From assembly GCF_946480385.1 (NCBI RefSeq), contig NZ_CAMLJP010000005.1, forward strand, positions 52,239 to 116,238: DNA of 64,000 bases, given 5' to 3'. Below the pieces are notes generated by a model, which did not search any database, had not been told where the DNA came from, and was given only the letters and a program-made list of their open reading frames with translations. The stretch comes from an uncultured Azospirillum sp. (lineage in GTDB: Bacteria > Pseudomonadota > Alphaproteobacteria > Azospirillales > Azospirillaceae). The position numbers were made by a program, and so were the translations under genes. Of this stretch, positions 44,813-54,183 are shown in pieces (within the stretch, counting starts at the first letter, position 1; every line of letters starts with the position of its first letter).

Positions 44813-45035
44813 CCGAATCCTGCTGGTCCTGTGCATGTCGAATGGCCGGCTGTTTCAGTGTGCATTCGAGTTGCCAGTGTCATTCGCCGAAGACCGGACG
44901 GCAGTGACGGCCATCACATGTGGAACACGAACGAAATGGTTGACGGGCGGATCCGCGCCGGGACAATCGCCTGTTGCCGCCGGGCCGTGGTATCCACGGG
45001 GCATCGTCCAACTGATGGCAGATCGCGGGGTTTCC

Positions 45036-45731
45036 ATGCCGTTTCCTTTCCAGGCGCTCGTCTTCGACCTCGACGGAACGCTGATCGACAGCGCGCCCGA
45101 CATGACGCGCGTGCTGAACCGCACCCTGGCCGAGTTCGGCCGCCCGGCGCTGACCGAGGCGCAGGTGCGGACGATGGTCGGCGACGGGTCGGCGATGCTG
45201 GTGCGTCAGGCCTTCGCCGCAACGGGCGCACCGCTGGGGGACGAGGCGGTGCAGCCGGTGCTCCGCCACTATCTCGACACCTATTATGACGACGCGGAGC
45301 CGCCGGTGCTCTATGCCGGCGTGGCTGAAACGCTGGCGGCGCTGGCCGGGCGGGGTGTGCGGCTGGGGCTGTGCACCAACAAGCCGGAGCGGATCACCCG
45401 GAAACTGCTGGGCATGCTGGGGCTGGAGGGGCTGTTCGGCGCCGTGGCCGGCGGGGACACGGTGGCGGTGAAGAAGCCGGACGGGCGCCATCTGACCTGG
45501 GTGCTGGAGCGGCTGGATGCGGTGGCACCTGTGGGGGCGGCGCCTGCGCGGGCGGCGATGGTCGGCGACAACGCCAACGACGTGAAGGCGGCGCGGTCGG
45601 CCGGCGTGCCGGTGGTCGCCATGAGTTACGGCTATCCCCGCATGCCGGTGGAGGAACTGGGCGCCGACCTGATCCTGGACCGCTTCGCCGACCTGCCGGA
45701 CGGTCTGCTCCGGCTGGCGGCTGCCGATTGA
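45036..45731 (+). CDS. gph: HAD-family hydrolase, phosphoglycolate phosphatase-like
   Basis: 231 residues. HAD motif I FDLDGTLIDSAPD, motif II CTNKP, lysine in VKKPDGRHL and motif III MVGDNANDVKAARSAGV: the Gph pattern. It would remove phosphate from 2-phosphoglycolate, forming glycolate. ATG 45036 has GCGGGG upstream; ATG 45015 is in frame but lacks a ribosome site. Confidence 0.88.
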   Translation: MPFPFQALVFDLDGTLIDSAPDMTRVLNRTLAEFGRPALTEAQVRTMVGDGSAMLVRQAFAATGAPLGDEAVQPVLRHYLDTYYDDAEPPVLYAGVAETLAALAGRGVRLGLCTNKPERITRKLLGMLGLEGLFGAVAGGDTVAVKKPDGRHLTWVLERLDAVAPVGAAPARAAMVGDNANDVKAARSAGVPVVAMSYGYPRMPVEELGADLILDRFADLPDGLLRLAAAD

Positions 45732-45916
45732 GCGGCGCCGATTGAGACGTGGCCGGCACCGGATGCGGTACGGACGGCTGCATACACTGATACTATCCCT
45801 TTGGACAGCAGGGGTATCCCTCAGGACCCGCGTGCCGGCTCGACAAAGCCCCTAAGCTGTTAGGGTCGATCCGGTTCCGCCGGGCGACAGGACGCCGATC
45901 CGGGGGAGGACGCGCC

Positions 45917-46225
45917 ATGATGCAGGATGTTGCCCTGATGGTTGGTCCGCTGACCTTCATCGCCACAATCCTGCTGCTGACGCTGGCCGCAACCGGCAGG
46001 CACAACAAGCAATCAAGAACCTGCCGGGTGCGGGTCGGGCGGCGGCGCGCCATGCCGCCGCCCGGCCGGCGTCACGGCGGTGGCCGATGGGAAGGAACTC
46101 CACCATGGTTTCTCGCATGGCTCGGATCGTTCATATGGGCAAACTGGGCGGATATGCGGCGCTGCTGGACGGCACGCTGCTGGAACTCGACAGCCGTATT
46201 CTCTGGCCGTCGGTCTCGGCGCTGA
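45917..46225 (+). CDS. Possible small membrane peptide
   Basis: Preceded by GGGGGAGGA and starting MMQDVALMVGPLTFIATILLLTLAATG, one clear hydrophobic helix. The downstream part is Arg/Pro/Trp-rich and overlaps a better-supported frame at 46105, so the true end or reality of the gene is doubtful. Confidence 0.25.
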   Translation: MMQDVALMVGPLTFIATILLLTLAATGRHNKQSRTCRVRVGRRRAMPPPGRRHGGGRWEGTPPWFLAWLGSFIWANWADMRRCWTARCWNSTAVFSGRRSRR

Positions 46226-46368
46226 CGGAGGCTCTGCGGCAAGCCGGCATCACACCGTCCGACATGATCCTGGACACGCGGTCTCCGGCCGGTGTCCGGC
46301 CGGCCGCCGCGGTCAGCGCGCCGGCGGCGGCATCGCACCGGCCCGGCGGTCTGCCGCTGGCGGCGTGA
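46105..46368 (+). CDS. Small hypothetical protein
   Basis: 87 residues starting MVSRMARIVHMGKLGGYAALLDGTLLELDSRILWPSV, with GGAAGGA at a suitable distance upstream. No domain recognised; the C-terminus is Ala/Pro-rich. Its last 56 bp overlap the convergent DUF3108 gene. Confidence 0.45.
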   Translation: MVSRMARIVHMGKLGGYAALLDGTLLELDSRILWPSVSALTEALRQAGITPSDMILDTRSPAGVRPAAAVSAPAAASHRPGGLPLAA

Positions 46369-47194
46369 CGCCGGTCAGGTGGACCACCACGCTGCCGAAA
46401 TCGCTGTCCGTCTCCAGCCGCACCGGCAGGGGCGGATAGCCGGCGGCGACCGGGGCCAGCCACAGATCGACCGGCGGCCTTTCCGCCGGACCGCTGCGCT
46501 GCCAGAAGCGGCCGGCCGGTGATGACCGGGCATAGCCGGCCACCGGCTTGTAGGTCACCCGGCATTGCTGGGCGACGCCGGCGAAGACCGAATAGCGCGA
46601 CGGATCGACGATGCGCCGCCCCACCTCGCTGAACACCATGTCGTAGCGGCGGCGGCCGTCGAACACCGGCAGCGACCGGTCGCAGCCTTGGCTCGCCCCC
46701 ACCGCGAACAGCAGGTCCAGCACGGCGCTCAGCGGGTCCAGAGTGCCGCGCTGCAGCGCCGGCGGTACCGGCTCGCGGTCGTCCTTCTCCGGCGGTGGCG
46801 AGACGCTGGCGGCGACATCGCCCTGGGGCCCATAGGTCAGGGTGACGTTGCGCGGCTCGCCGCGGAGTTGGCTGGTCTGGCGGTGGCTGGCCGGCCGCAG
46901 GTCGTCGCCGCGGACATAGCCGTCGCTCAGCGAATCCGTGCGCCAGCTGAACAGCCGGCCGATGGTGCCGCCGGTCACCGCCGACACCTCGATCCGGTAG
47001 CGGTCGCCGGTCACCTCCAGCATCGCTTCGACGTCCAGCGCGGTGATGCCGCCGACGAAGACACGGTAGGTCGCCTTCACCGGCTCCGCCGACACCATGG
47101 CGGTGGCGAGGGGAAGCAGGGGAAGCGACAGGCCGGCCGCCATCAGGGCTGCCCGGACAGGGTTGGGAAGGCGGCGGGGGCTGGGCTGGGGCAC
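46313..47194 (-). CDS. DUF3108 domain-containing exported protein
   Basis: 293 residues. Signal peptide (RAALMAAGLSLPLLPLATAMVSAEP) followed by the DUF3108 pattern: YRVFVGGITALDVEAMLEVTGDRYRIEVSAVTGGTIGRLFSW, then FDGRRRYDMVFSEV and a conserved cysteine pair (QGCDRSL, QQCRVTY). Periplasmic beta-rich protein of unknown function. GTG 47194 is chosen because AGGAG lies upstream and it leads directly into the signal peptide. Confidence 0.8.
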   Translation of the reverse strand: MPQPSPRRLPNPVRAALMAAGLSLPLLPLATAMVSAEPVKATYRVFVGGITALDVEAMLEVTGDRYRIEVSAVTGGTIGRLFSWRTDSLSDGYVRGDDLRPASHRQTSQLRGEPRNVTLTYGPQGDVAASVSPPPEKDDREPVPPALQRGTLDPLSAVLDLLFAVGASQGCDRSLPVFDGRRRYDMVFSEVGRRIVDPSRYSVFAGVAQQCRVTYKPVAGYARSSPAGRFWQRSGPAERPPVDLWLAPVAAGYPPLPVRLETDSDFGSVVVHLTGVTPPAADRRAGAMPPPAR

Positions 47195-47356
47195 GGTCCA
47201 GGGCTCCTGCAGTCGGCTGATCTTTTTTAAGATGGGGATGAATCTGGTGCTTGACACCCGGTGGGTAAGGCCGTAGAAACCCGCCCACCGCAGCGGCGGG
47301 GCCGAAGAAAGACGGTCGCGACGCACAAGAGTTTCGGTAAAAGAGTTTCAAGGTTC

Positions 47357-47431
47357 GGGCGCGTAGCTCAGCGGGAGAGCATTCGCTTCACACGCGAAGG
47401 GTCACAGGTTCAATCCCTGTCGCGCCCACCA
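47357..47431 (+). tRNA. tRNA-Val (anticodon CAC)
   Basis: Full cloverleaf: acceptor GGGCGCG / CGCGCCC, D-arm GCTC AGCGGGA GAGC, anticodon stem TTCGC / GCGAA around loop TTCACAC (anticodon CAC), T-arm CAGG TTCAATC CCTG, discriminator A and encoded CCA. Confidence 0.96.
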
Positions 47432-47436
47432 TCATA

Positions 47437-47468
47437 AAAGGCTTCGGACGAAAGTCCGGAGCCTTTTT
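47437..47468 (+). terminator. Terminator after tRNA-Val
   Basis: Stem AAAGGCTTCGGAC / GTCCGGAGCCTTT with GAAA loop and five Ts, six bases after the tRNA CCA end. Confidence 0.9.
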
Positions 47469-47627
47469 GCTTTCCGCACCGGCGGCTGCAGGCCGGACAA
47501 AACGCGTATTATACAACGCTAATGTGATTGGTGAATCCGCGGTCGATTGACGCAGATCAGCCCTCTTCGCGCTGCAATGCGGTAATAGGGGGACCATCCC
47601 TGTCACCCGCTTCGGAAAGCCAATCAG

Positions 47628-47792
47628 ATGGACGATACCCGTATCGCTTTGCTCTCTCTCGGCCTGCTGGTCGCCGTGCTCGCCGTTATCATCGGTTCGG
47701 TGGTCTTCGTCCCGTCCTTCACCGCCCTGCTGGCCACGCTGCTGGCCTGGGCGAATCTGGCCTATCTGGTCGGCATCACGATCAAGCGCTGA
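47628..47792 (+). CDS. 54-residue two-helix membrane protein
   Basis: Starts MDDTRIALLSLGLLVAVL and ends LAYLVGITIKR; two hydrophobic helices separated by a short turn (VFVPSFT). A typical short membrane peptide with a positively charged end. No ribosome site is outstanding (GGAAAG about 10 bp upstream). Function unknown. Confidence 0.55.
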   Translation: MDDTRIALLSLGLLVAVLAVIIGSVVFVPSFTALLATLLAWANLAYLVGITIKR

Positions 47793-47976
47793 TTGGCCAA
47801 GCGCTGATCCAGTTCCGCGGCGGGGCCGCAGTCTTCCCCGCCGCGGATGCCGAACCTTCAGGGTCCGGCAACAGTCTGTCCTGCGGAAAGCTTTTCTGGA
47901 CAGGAACGGTCCGTCGGGTTATCCAGCGCCCGGTTTCGCTGCGCCCCCTGATCTCGCTGTACCAAGGACCGACGCC

Positions 47977-48858
47977 ATGACGCCGACCACTGCCCAGACC
48001 TCCAGTCCGCTGCCGATCCTGAGGACGGTGGAGGAGCTGAGAGCCCAGGTCGCGGCCTGGCGGCGGGAGGGGCTGACCGTCGCGCTGGTGCCGACCATGG
48101 GGGCGCTGCATGACGGCCATCTGGGCCTGGTGCGGCGCGGTCGCGAGCTGGCTGACCGGGTGGTTGCCAGCGTCTTCGTCAACCCGACCCAGTTCGCCCC
48201 GCACGAGGATTTCGACCGCTACCCACGCGACGAGAGCGGCGACTCCGCCAAGCTGGCCTCGGCCGGCTGCCACGCGCTCTATGCGCCGACCGTGCGCGCC
48301 ATGTATCCGGAGGGCTTCGCCACCGCCATTTCGGTCGGCGGCCCGGCGGAGGGGCTGTGCGGGGCCTTCCGGCCGCAGATGTTCGGCGGCGTCGCGCTGG
48401 TGGTGACCAAGCTGTTCCTGCAGGCCTTGCCCGACGTCGCGGTGTTCGGCGAGAAGGATTACCAGCAGCTGATGGTGATCCGCCGCTTCACCCGCGACCT
48501 CGACATTCCCGTCCGGGTCGAAGGGCTGCCGACGGTGCGTGAGGCTGATGGGCTCGCCATGTCGTCGCGCAACGCCTATCTCAGCGCCGACGAGCGCGCC
48601 CGCGCCCCCGAACTTCACCGGGCGCTGACCGCGGCGGCCGAGGCGCTGGCGCGGGGGGCGGAACCCGACGGCGCCCTGACCGGCATCCGTGGCCGCATCG
48701 CCGAGGCGGGGTTCGGCGCCATCGACTATGTCGAACTGCGCGACGCCGAAACGCTGGAGCCGGTGACCGCCGCCACCCGTCCGGCCCGCCTGCTGGCCGC
48801 CGCCTGGATGGGCAAGGCCCGCCTGATCGACAATGTGCCGGTAATTCCTGTCGGCTGA
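47977..48858 (+). CDS. panC: Pantoate-beta-alanine ligase
   Basis: 293-residue enzyme forming pantothenate from pantoate and beta-alanine with ATP. Class I synthetase-like motif HDGHLGL after VPTMGAL, then FVNPTQF, VFGEKDYQQLMVIRR and MSSRNAYLS. No panB next to it. A PanE-like gene occurs at the right edge, but in another context. Confidence 0.96.
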   Translation: MTPTTAQTSSPLPILRTVEELRAQVAAWRREGLTVALVPTMGALHDGHLGLVRRGRELADRVVASVFVNPTQFAPHEDFDRYPRDESGDSAKLASAGCHALYAPTVRAMYPEGFATAISVGGPAEGLCGAFRPQMFGGVALVVTKLFLQALPDVAVFGEKDYQQLMVIRRFTRDLDIPVRVEGLPTVREADGLAMSSRNAYLSADERARAPELHRALTAAAEALARGAEPDGALTGIRGRIAEAGFGAIDYVELRDAETLEPVTAATRPARLLAAAWMGKARLIDNVPVIPVG

Positions 48859-48986
48859 CGTACCGGAGAATGAGGGCCGCTGGCCCAATGGCATTTGACC
48901 GGCATTTGTTGCGCGCCTAACATGATTTTCGTCGGGCATGGTCCCGATGGGAATCAGACCCCCGCGACGGGGGCGGAAAGGCGATC

Positions 48987-49442
48987 TTGCGGCTCGTTCG
49001 TCGCAACCGGCAGGGGGAGACGGTTTCCCTGATGCCGCTCGTTCTGACCGGCCTCCTGCTGACGCTGGCGGCCCTGGGTGCGGGCGGCGCCATGATCGCC
49101 GGCCGCAACCGGGCTCCGGCTCCGCAGACGCAGACGGGTCCCGACAAGAAATACGCCGCCCTGCCGATGATGACCTTCAGCCTCGGCGGCGGCGATGCCC
49201 GGATGGTGGACGTCAAGGTCCTGCTGGAGATCGATCCGTCGGTGGACGGCAAGGTCGCCGACCCCTATGTCCCCCGGATCACCGACCGCCTGTCCGACCG
49301 GATGCGCCAGATCGACCCGCAGCAGCTGACCGGTGCCGACGGGGCGAAGCTGATGAAAAGCGCCATCGCCGGTGTGCTCGACCGCGAATTGCGCGGTGTG
49401 CGGGTGAAGGAAATCCTGCTGGACCGCATGGTGGTCAGGTAG
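48987..49442 (+). CDS. FliL-like membrane protein
   Basis: 151 residues: one N-terminal helix (MPLVLTGLLLTLAALGAGGAMIAG), then YAALPMMTFSLGGGDARMVDVKVLLEIDP and a C-terminal IAGVLDRELRGVRVKEILLDRMVVR, the FliL pattern. FliL binds the stator ring of the flagellar motor. No other flagellar genes are nearby, so it may be an orphan paralogue. TTG 48987 follows GGAAAG; ATG 49032 would cut the basic N-terminus. Confidence 0.7.
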   Translation: MRLVRRNRQGETVSLMPLVLTGLLLTLAALGAGGAMIAGRNRAPAPQTQTGPDKKYAALPMMTFSLGGGDARMVDVKVLLEIDPSVDGKVADPYVPRITDRLSDRMRQIDPQQLTGADGAKLMKSAIAGVLDRELRGVRVKEILLDRMVVR

Positions 49443-49488
49443 GACCGGAAACGCCCGGCCCTCCTTAGACCGCCCCTCTGGGACGAGG

Positions 49489-50796
49489 TCAGTCGGCCAA
49501 CCGGGTGGTCAGGCGCGGTGCGGTGTCGCTGGCCGCGGCGACATAGCGGGCGCGCAGCGGCTTCAGGACGAACAGGGCGAGGAAGGCGGCCAGCGCGTTG
49601 ACGATGGCGACGCTGTAGAAGACGGTCTGCCAGCTGCCGGTCGCTTCCACCATCAGGTTGCCGACGGGGACCAGCAGCGCGGCCACGCCCTTGGCGGTGT
49701 AGAGCATGCCGGCGTTGGTCGCGGCGAACCGCGAGCCGAAGGTGTCGCCGCAGCAGGCCGGGAACAGGCTGAAGATCTCGCCCCAGGCGAAGAAGACCAG
49801 ACCGGTCAGGATGACGAAGGCCACCGGATCGGCGCCATAGGCGCTGAGCGCCATCACCCCGACCGCCTCGATGGTGAAGGCGATGAACATGGTGTTCTCG
49901 CGGCCGATATGGTCGGACACCCAGCCGAAGAAGGGCCGCGTGATGCCGTTCATCACCCGGTCGATGGACAGGGCGAAGGTCAGGGCCGGCAGGGTCAGGC
50001 CGAGGATGCTGACCGGCGCGTCGATCAGCCCCATGTCGGCGGCGATGGGGCCGAGCTGGGCCGTCACCATCAGGCCGCCGGCGGCGACCATGGTGAACAT
50101 GCCGTACATGATCCAGAAGACGGGGGTGCGCAGCATCTCCTGCGGGGCATAATGGCGGCGCTGCGGGGCGGCCGTGCCGCGGTTCTGGCCGTATCCCAGC
50201 TTGGGCGGATCGGTCATGAAGCAGGCCAGCACCAGGATCACCAGCCCCTGGCCGAGGCCGAAGGTCATGAAGGTGGTCTCGAAACCGGAGGTCTCGATCA
50301 TGGTGGCGATCGGCACCACCGTCAGGGCGGAGCCGGCGCCGAAGCCGGCGGCGGTCAGCCCGGCCGCCAGACCGCGGCGGTCGGGGAACCACTTCAGCGC
50401 ATTGCCGACGCAGGTGCCATAGACGCCGCCGGCGCCGATGCCGCCGATCACCGCGGCCAGATAGAGCAGCGCCAGCGAATCCGCCACCGCGTTCAGCGCC
50501 CAGGACAGGGCGCACAGCGCGCCGCCAACCAGCACGACGATGCGCGGACCGAATTTGTCGACGAACCAGCCCTCCACCGGCACCAACCAGGTTTCCGTGA
50601 CGATGAAGATGGTGAAGGCTACCTGGATCGCGGTGCGGCCCCAGCCATGCTTGTCGTCGATCGGCTCGACGAACAGGGTCCAGCCATATTGCAGATTGGC
50701 GATCATCGACATGCAGACGATGCCGATGGCAAGCTGCATCCAGCGCCCGCCCCAGGGTGCGACCCGGGCCGTTTTGCCGTGCGTCTCACGCACCAT
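49489..50796 (-). CDS. Oxalate/formate antiporter family MFS transporter (copy 1)
   Basis: 435 residues, twelve membrane helices. OFA-family features: GGRWMQLAIGIVCMSMIANLQYGWTLFV, YGTCVGNALKWFPDRRGLAAGLTAAGFGAG and GWVSDHIGRENTMF. Same length as and strongly similar to the protein at 60777-62084. ATG 50796 follows GGGAGGAAGG. Likely exchanges oxalate for formate or carries a related dicarboxylate. A TGGCATGCCA palindrome lies 164 bp upstream. Confidence 0.9.
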   Translation of the reverse strand: MVRETHGKTARVAPWGGRWMQLAIGIVCMSMIANLQYGWTLFVEPIDDKHGWGRTAIQVAFTIFIVTETWLVPVEGWFVDKFGPRIVVLVGGALCALSWALNAVADSLALLYLAAVIGGIGAGGVYGTCVGNALKWFPDRRGLAAGLTAAGFGAGSALTVVPIATMIETSGFETTFMTFGLGQGLVILVLACFMTDPPKLGYGQNRGTAAPQRRHYAPQEMLRTPVFWIMYGMFTMVAAGGLMVTAQLGPIAADMGLIDAPVSILGLTLPALTFALSIDRVMNGITRPFFGWVSDHIGRENTMFIAFTIEAVGVMALSAYGADPVAFVILTGLVFFAWGEIFSLFPACCGDTFGSRFAATNAGMLYTAKGVAALLVPVGNLMVEATGSWQTVFYSVAIVNALAAFLALFVLKPLRARYVAAASDTAPRLTTRLAD

Positions 50797-51169
50797 GTCC
50801 TTCCTCCCCATTGCACCCGACTGTTCTGTTCGGCGTCTTTTGCTCGGCATCTTCTGATCGGATGTCCGGACCTGTATTTTCGGCCCTGTTCTTGATTTCT
50901 GGTGTCCGGTCCGGGAAAACGGCTGTGGGATGGGACCTCTCACCACCAACTTGCGGTTGCTGGCATGCCAAATGCCCCATGCCGCCTTCACGATCATCAG
51001 TTTGACTGACTATGTCAATACGAACCATTTGCCGACGCAGTGACATGCATGCGAATTGTCCATGTGAATCCGTTGGAATTCCGCGATCCGGAAAAAGCTG
51101 CGATTCGCGACTGGTCGAAAGCGCTACGTCATTGTGTCAATGACTGGCCGAACAGGAGGAGTCCGTCCT
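50797..51169. other. Divergent regulatory region between OxlT-like gene 1 and thiE
   Basis: About 370 bp. Contains TGGCATGCCA (50961-50970), a repeated TGTCCGG-type motif near 50870 and 50911, and a relatively AT-rich patch near 51000-51030 (TTTGACTGACTATGTCAATACG) suitable for promoters. No gene seen. Confidence 0.45.
50961..50970. promoter_or_regulatory. GntR/FCD-type operator candidate (TGGCATGCCA)
   Basis: A perfect 10-bp palindrome upstream of OxlT-like gene 1, a member of the TGGYATRCCA set described for this region. ExuR/UxuR-type GntR regulators bind TTGGTATACCAA. Confidence 0.5.
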
Positions 51170-51826
51170 ATGCCGTTGCCCGACCCGCCGCTGCTGGTCA
51201 TCACCGACCGCCGTCTGGCCGAGCAGCCGTTGCCGGAGGTGGCGGAACGCCTGTTCGCCTGCGGCGTGCGCTGGCTGTCGTTGCGGGACAAGGACCTGCC
51301 CGATGCCGAACGGGTGGAACTGGCTCGCGCATTGATGGTACGCGCCCGCCGGTGGGGCGCCCGCGTCACCCTGCATGGCGACCCGGCGCTGGCGGCGGTG
51401 GCCGGCGTGGACGGGGTGCATCTGCCCTCCGGCGGGGTTCCGGCGGCGGCGCGTGCGCTGCTGGGTCCGGGGGCGCTGATCGGGCTGTCGTGCCACGACT
51501 CGGACGATGCCGAGGCGATGGAGCAGGGCGGGGGGCAGGCCGATTACGTGACGCTGTCGCCGATCTTCCCATCCGCCAGCAAGCCGGGCTACGGACCCTG
51601 CCTGGGTGCGGCGGGACTGCGGCGGTGGGTAGGGCAGTGGGCGAAAGCGGGCGTGCCGGTGATCGGTCTGGGCGGCATCGACCACACCGGCGCGGTGGCA
51701 GAATGCAGGGCGGCCGGGGCGGCGGGCGTGGCGGTGATGGGGTTGGCGATGCGCGATTCGCAGGCGCTGGCGCCGCTGCTGGCCGCGCTGGCACCGGCCG
51801 AAGCAGCCGTGCCGTCCTCCGGCTGA
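51170..51826 (+). CDS. thiE: Thiamine-phosphate synthase family protein
   Basis: 218 residues, TIM-barrel: LLVITDRRLAEQPL, WLSLRDKDL, VTLHGDPALAAVAGVDGVHLPSGG, YVTLSPIFPSASKPGYGP, VIGLGGI. ThiE joins HMP-pyrophosphate and thiazole phosphate; TenI homologues look similar, so the exact activity is not certain. AGGAGGA precedes ATG 51170. TPP is the cofactor of oxalyl-CoA decarboxylase and glyoxylate carboligase, which may explain its place, but this is speculative. Confidence 0.82.
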   Translation: MPLPDPPLLVITDRRLAEQPLPEVAERLFACGVRWLSLRDKDLPDAERVELARALMVRARRWGARVTLHGDPALAAVAGVDGVHLPSGGVPAAARALLGPGALIGLSCHDSDDAEAMEQGGGQADYVTLSPIFPSASKPGYGPCLGAAGLRRWVGQWAKAGVPVIGLGGIDHTGAVAECRAAGAAGVAVMGLAMRDSQALAPLLAALAPAEAAVPSSG

Positions 51827-51881
51827 CCTCAGGCGCGTTTCACGCCGGTCCCCCTGGACATTTCAACGGCTTGCATGCATC

Positions 51882-51898
51882 TGGTATGTAGGATACGA
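51882..51898. promoter_or_regulatory. Degenerate GntR/FCD-type operator candidate at gntR promoter
   Basis: TGGTATGTAGGATACGA has one intact half (TGGTAT) and an imperfect partner, 100 bp before the GntR start, where an autoregulatory site would be expected. Confidence 0.3.
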
Positions 51899-51997
51899 AA
51901 AAGCCGGAAGCCCCATGCGTGACCATGCCATGGATCATCACTCAGGGGCCGACCGGGTGCGCCGCGACCGCCGGCGAGATATGAGGACATCCACTCC

Positions 51998-52687
51998 ATG
52001 ACCGTTCCCGCTCTCAACGTCCAGCCCCTCGACACCGGAACCACCTTCCGCAGTCAGGTCTACCACGCGCTGAAGCAGGCGATCACGGAGATGGACATCT
52101 ACGACCATGACCGTGAGATCCGGCTGGACGAACGGCAGCTCAGCGACAAGCTCGGCGTCAGCCGCACCCCGATCCGCGAGGCGCTGACCCTGCTGGAGCA
52201 GGAGGGCTTCATCCGCCTGCAGCCGCGCCGCGGCATCTTCGTCGTCCGCAAGACCAAGACCGAGATCGTCGAGATGATCCAGGTCTGGGCCGCCCTGGAA
52301 AGCATGGCCGCCCGCATGGCCGCCGAACATGCCCCGGCGGAGGAGATCCACAAGCTGTGGGACCTGTTCGGCAGTTTCGAGCAGCGCAGCCCGAAGGACC
52401 ATGTCAGCGAATATTCCGACGCCAACATCGCCTTCCACAAGAGCATCATCCAACTGAGCGGATCGAAGCTGATCCAGGATGTCACCGACAACCTGTTCAT
52501 CCACATGCGGGCGATCCGCAAGCTGACCATCGGCCAGGAGGACCGCGCCGAGCGCTCGATCCAGGACCACCGCGCCATCATCAAGGCCCTGGAAGAGCGC
52601 AACGCCGACCTCGCCGAACGGCTTGTGCGCGAGCACACCATGGGTCTGGCCGCCCATGTCGAGAAGCATTGCGACTTCCTGGAGTGA
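51998..52687 (+). CDS. GntR-family (FCD) transcriptional regulator
   Basis: 229 residues. Winged helix with LDERQLSDKLGVSRTPIREALTLLEQEGFIRLQPRRGIFV, then an all-helical FCD domain with metal/ligand-binding histidines (DANIAFHKSIIQ, IQDHRAIIKALEE, VREHTMGLAAHVEKH). FCD regulators respond to organic acids. Lies between the thiE and pyk genes; candidate controller of the TGGYATRCCA sites from 50.9 to 63.2 kb. Confidence 0.92.
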   Translation: MTVPALNVQPLDTGTTFRSQVYHALKQAITEMDIYDHDREIRLDERQLSDKLGVSRTPIREALTLLEQEGFIRLQPRRGIFVVRKTKTEIVEMIQVWAALESMAARMAAEHAPAEEIHKLWDLFGSFEQRSPKDHVSEYSDANIAFHKSIIQLSGSKLIQDVTDNLFIHMRAIRKLTIGQEDRAERSIQDHRAIIKALEERNADLAERLVREHTMGLAAHVEKHCDFLE

Positions 52688-52698
52688 GGAAAAGGTCA

Positions 52699-52716
52699 GG
52701 GGGGCGTTAGCCCCCC
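52699..52716. terminator. Hairpin between convergent gntR and pyk
   Basis: Stem GGGGGGC / GCCCCCC with a GTTA loop in the 32-bp gap between the two stop codons. No T-run; probably a shared weak terminator. Confidence 0.5.
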
Positions 52717-52719
52717 ACT

Positions 52720-54183
52720 TCAGACCGTTTCCGCCTGCTTGACCGTCTCCACCTTCGGCGCGTCGTCGCCGTCGATGGTCACCACCCGCAGGGAATTGGT
52801 CTTGCCCGGCGTCCCGAACGGCACGCCTGCGGTGACCACCAGCGACTGGCCGGAACTGCCGATGCCGGTTTCCGCCGCCGCGGTCAGCGCCCGCCCGACC
52901 ATCTCCGAGAAATTCGCCACGTCGTCGGTCAGAACGGCATGGACGCCCCAGGCCAGCGACAGCCGCCGCGCCGTCGCGTGGTTGGCGCTGAGGCCGAGGA
53001 TCGGCACGGCCGGCCGCTCGCGTGACGCGCGCAGCGTGGTCGATCCGGTGGTGGTGTAGGTGACGATGGCGGCGGCGCTGATGGTTTCCGCCACCTGTCG
53101 CGCCGCGGCGGTCAGCGCGTCGGGGGCGGTCGCCTCCGGGCTGGGATGGTCGGCGTCCATGATGCGGCGATAGAGCGGGTCGCCCTCCACCCGGCGGACG
53201 ATGCGCTCCATCATCGCCACCGCCTCGACCGGATAGCGGCCGGAGGCGGATTCGGCGCTCAGCATCACCGCGTCGGCCCCGTCATAGACGGCGTTGGCGA
53301 CGTCGGAGGCTTCGGCGCGGGTCGGAGTCGGCTCCGACACCATCGATTCCAGCATCTGGGTGGCGACGATCACCGGCTTGCCCATGGCGCGGCTGAGCCG
53401 GATCATCTTCTTCTGCAGAGCCGGCACGTCTTCCGGCGGCAGTTCCACGCCCAAATCACCGCGCGCCACCATCACCGCGTCGGACAGCTCGATGATCCGG
53501 TCCAGCGTCGGCAGGGCGGCCGGCTTCTCGATCTTGGTCATCACATGGGCGCGGTTGCCGATCAGCTCGCGCGCTTCCAAGATGTCCTCCGGCCGCTGAA
53601 CGAAGCTGAGGCCGATCCAGTCGACACCGAGGTCGAGGCCGAAGGCGAGGTCGCTGCGGTCCTTCTCCGACAAGGCGCTCAGCGCCAGCGCCGCGCCCGG
53701 CACATTGACGCCCTTGCGGTCGGACAGGGTGCCGCCGGCGACCACTTCGGTCTCGGCGAAGTCGGGGCCGCAGTCCAGCACGCGCAGGCGGATACGGCCG
53801 TCGTTCAACAGCAGGTCGAGGCCCGGTTCCAGGCTGGCGAACACCTCCGGATGGGGCAGGCAGACGCGGCGGCTGTCGCCCGGCTGGCGGTCGAGGTCCA
53901 GGCGGAAGCGGTCGCCGATGGCGAGATCCACCGGTCCGGAGCCAAAAGTCCCAACCCGCAGCTTCGGCCCCTGGAGGTCGAGCAGGACGCCGATCGGCCG
54001 GCCCAGCGTCTTTTCAGTGGCGCGGATGCGGGCGTAACGCTCCGCATGTTCGGCCTGGGTGCCGTGGCTGGCGTTCAGGCGGAAGACATTCACGCCCGCC
54101 CGGGCCAGGGCCGTGATCTGGCTTTCCGAAGAACTGGCGGGTCCCAGCGTGGCGACGATCTTTGTGCTGCGGTGAAACGGCAT
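52720..54183 (-). CDS. pyk: Pyruvate kinase
   Basis: 487-residue glycolytic enzyme converting PEP and ADP to pyruvate and ATP. Starts MPFHRSTKIVATLGPASS; shows RLNASHGT, the signature MTKIEKPAALPTLDRIIELSDAVMVARGDLG, and ATQMLESM. The C-terminal regulatory domain is present. The frame is open upstream to 54774, but that part is antisense to the Nudix gene and was rejected. ATG 54183. Confidence 0.96.
   Translation of the reverse strand: MPFHRSTKIVATLGPASSSESQITALARAGVNVFRLNASHGTQAEHAERYARIRATEKTLGRPIGVLLDLQGPKLRVGTFGSGPVDLAIGDRFRLDLDRQPGDSRRVCLPHPEVFASLEPGLDLLLNDGRIRLRVLDCGPDFAETEVVAGGTLSDRKGVNVPGAALALSALSEKDRSDLAFGLDLGVDWIGLSFVQRPEDILEARELIGNRAHVMTKIEKPAALPTLDRIIELSDAVMVARGDLGVELPPEDVPALQKKMIRLSRAMGKPVIVATQMLESMVSEPTPTRAEASDVANAVYDGADAVMLSAESASGRYPVEAVAMMERIVRRVEGDPLYRRIMDADHPSPEATAPDALTAAARQVAETISAAAIVTYTTTGSTTLRASRERPAVPILGLSANHATARRLSLAWGVHAVLTDDVANFSEMVGRALTAAAETGIGSSGQSLVVTAGVPFGTPGKTNSLRVVTIDGDDAPKVETVKQAETV

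Noticed and set aside
47388..47606. Minus-strand frame overlapping tRNA-Val
   Set aside because: It runs through the tRNA and its terminator; such frames are a common false call over tRNA genes.
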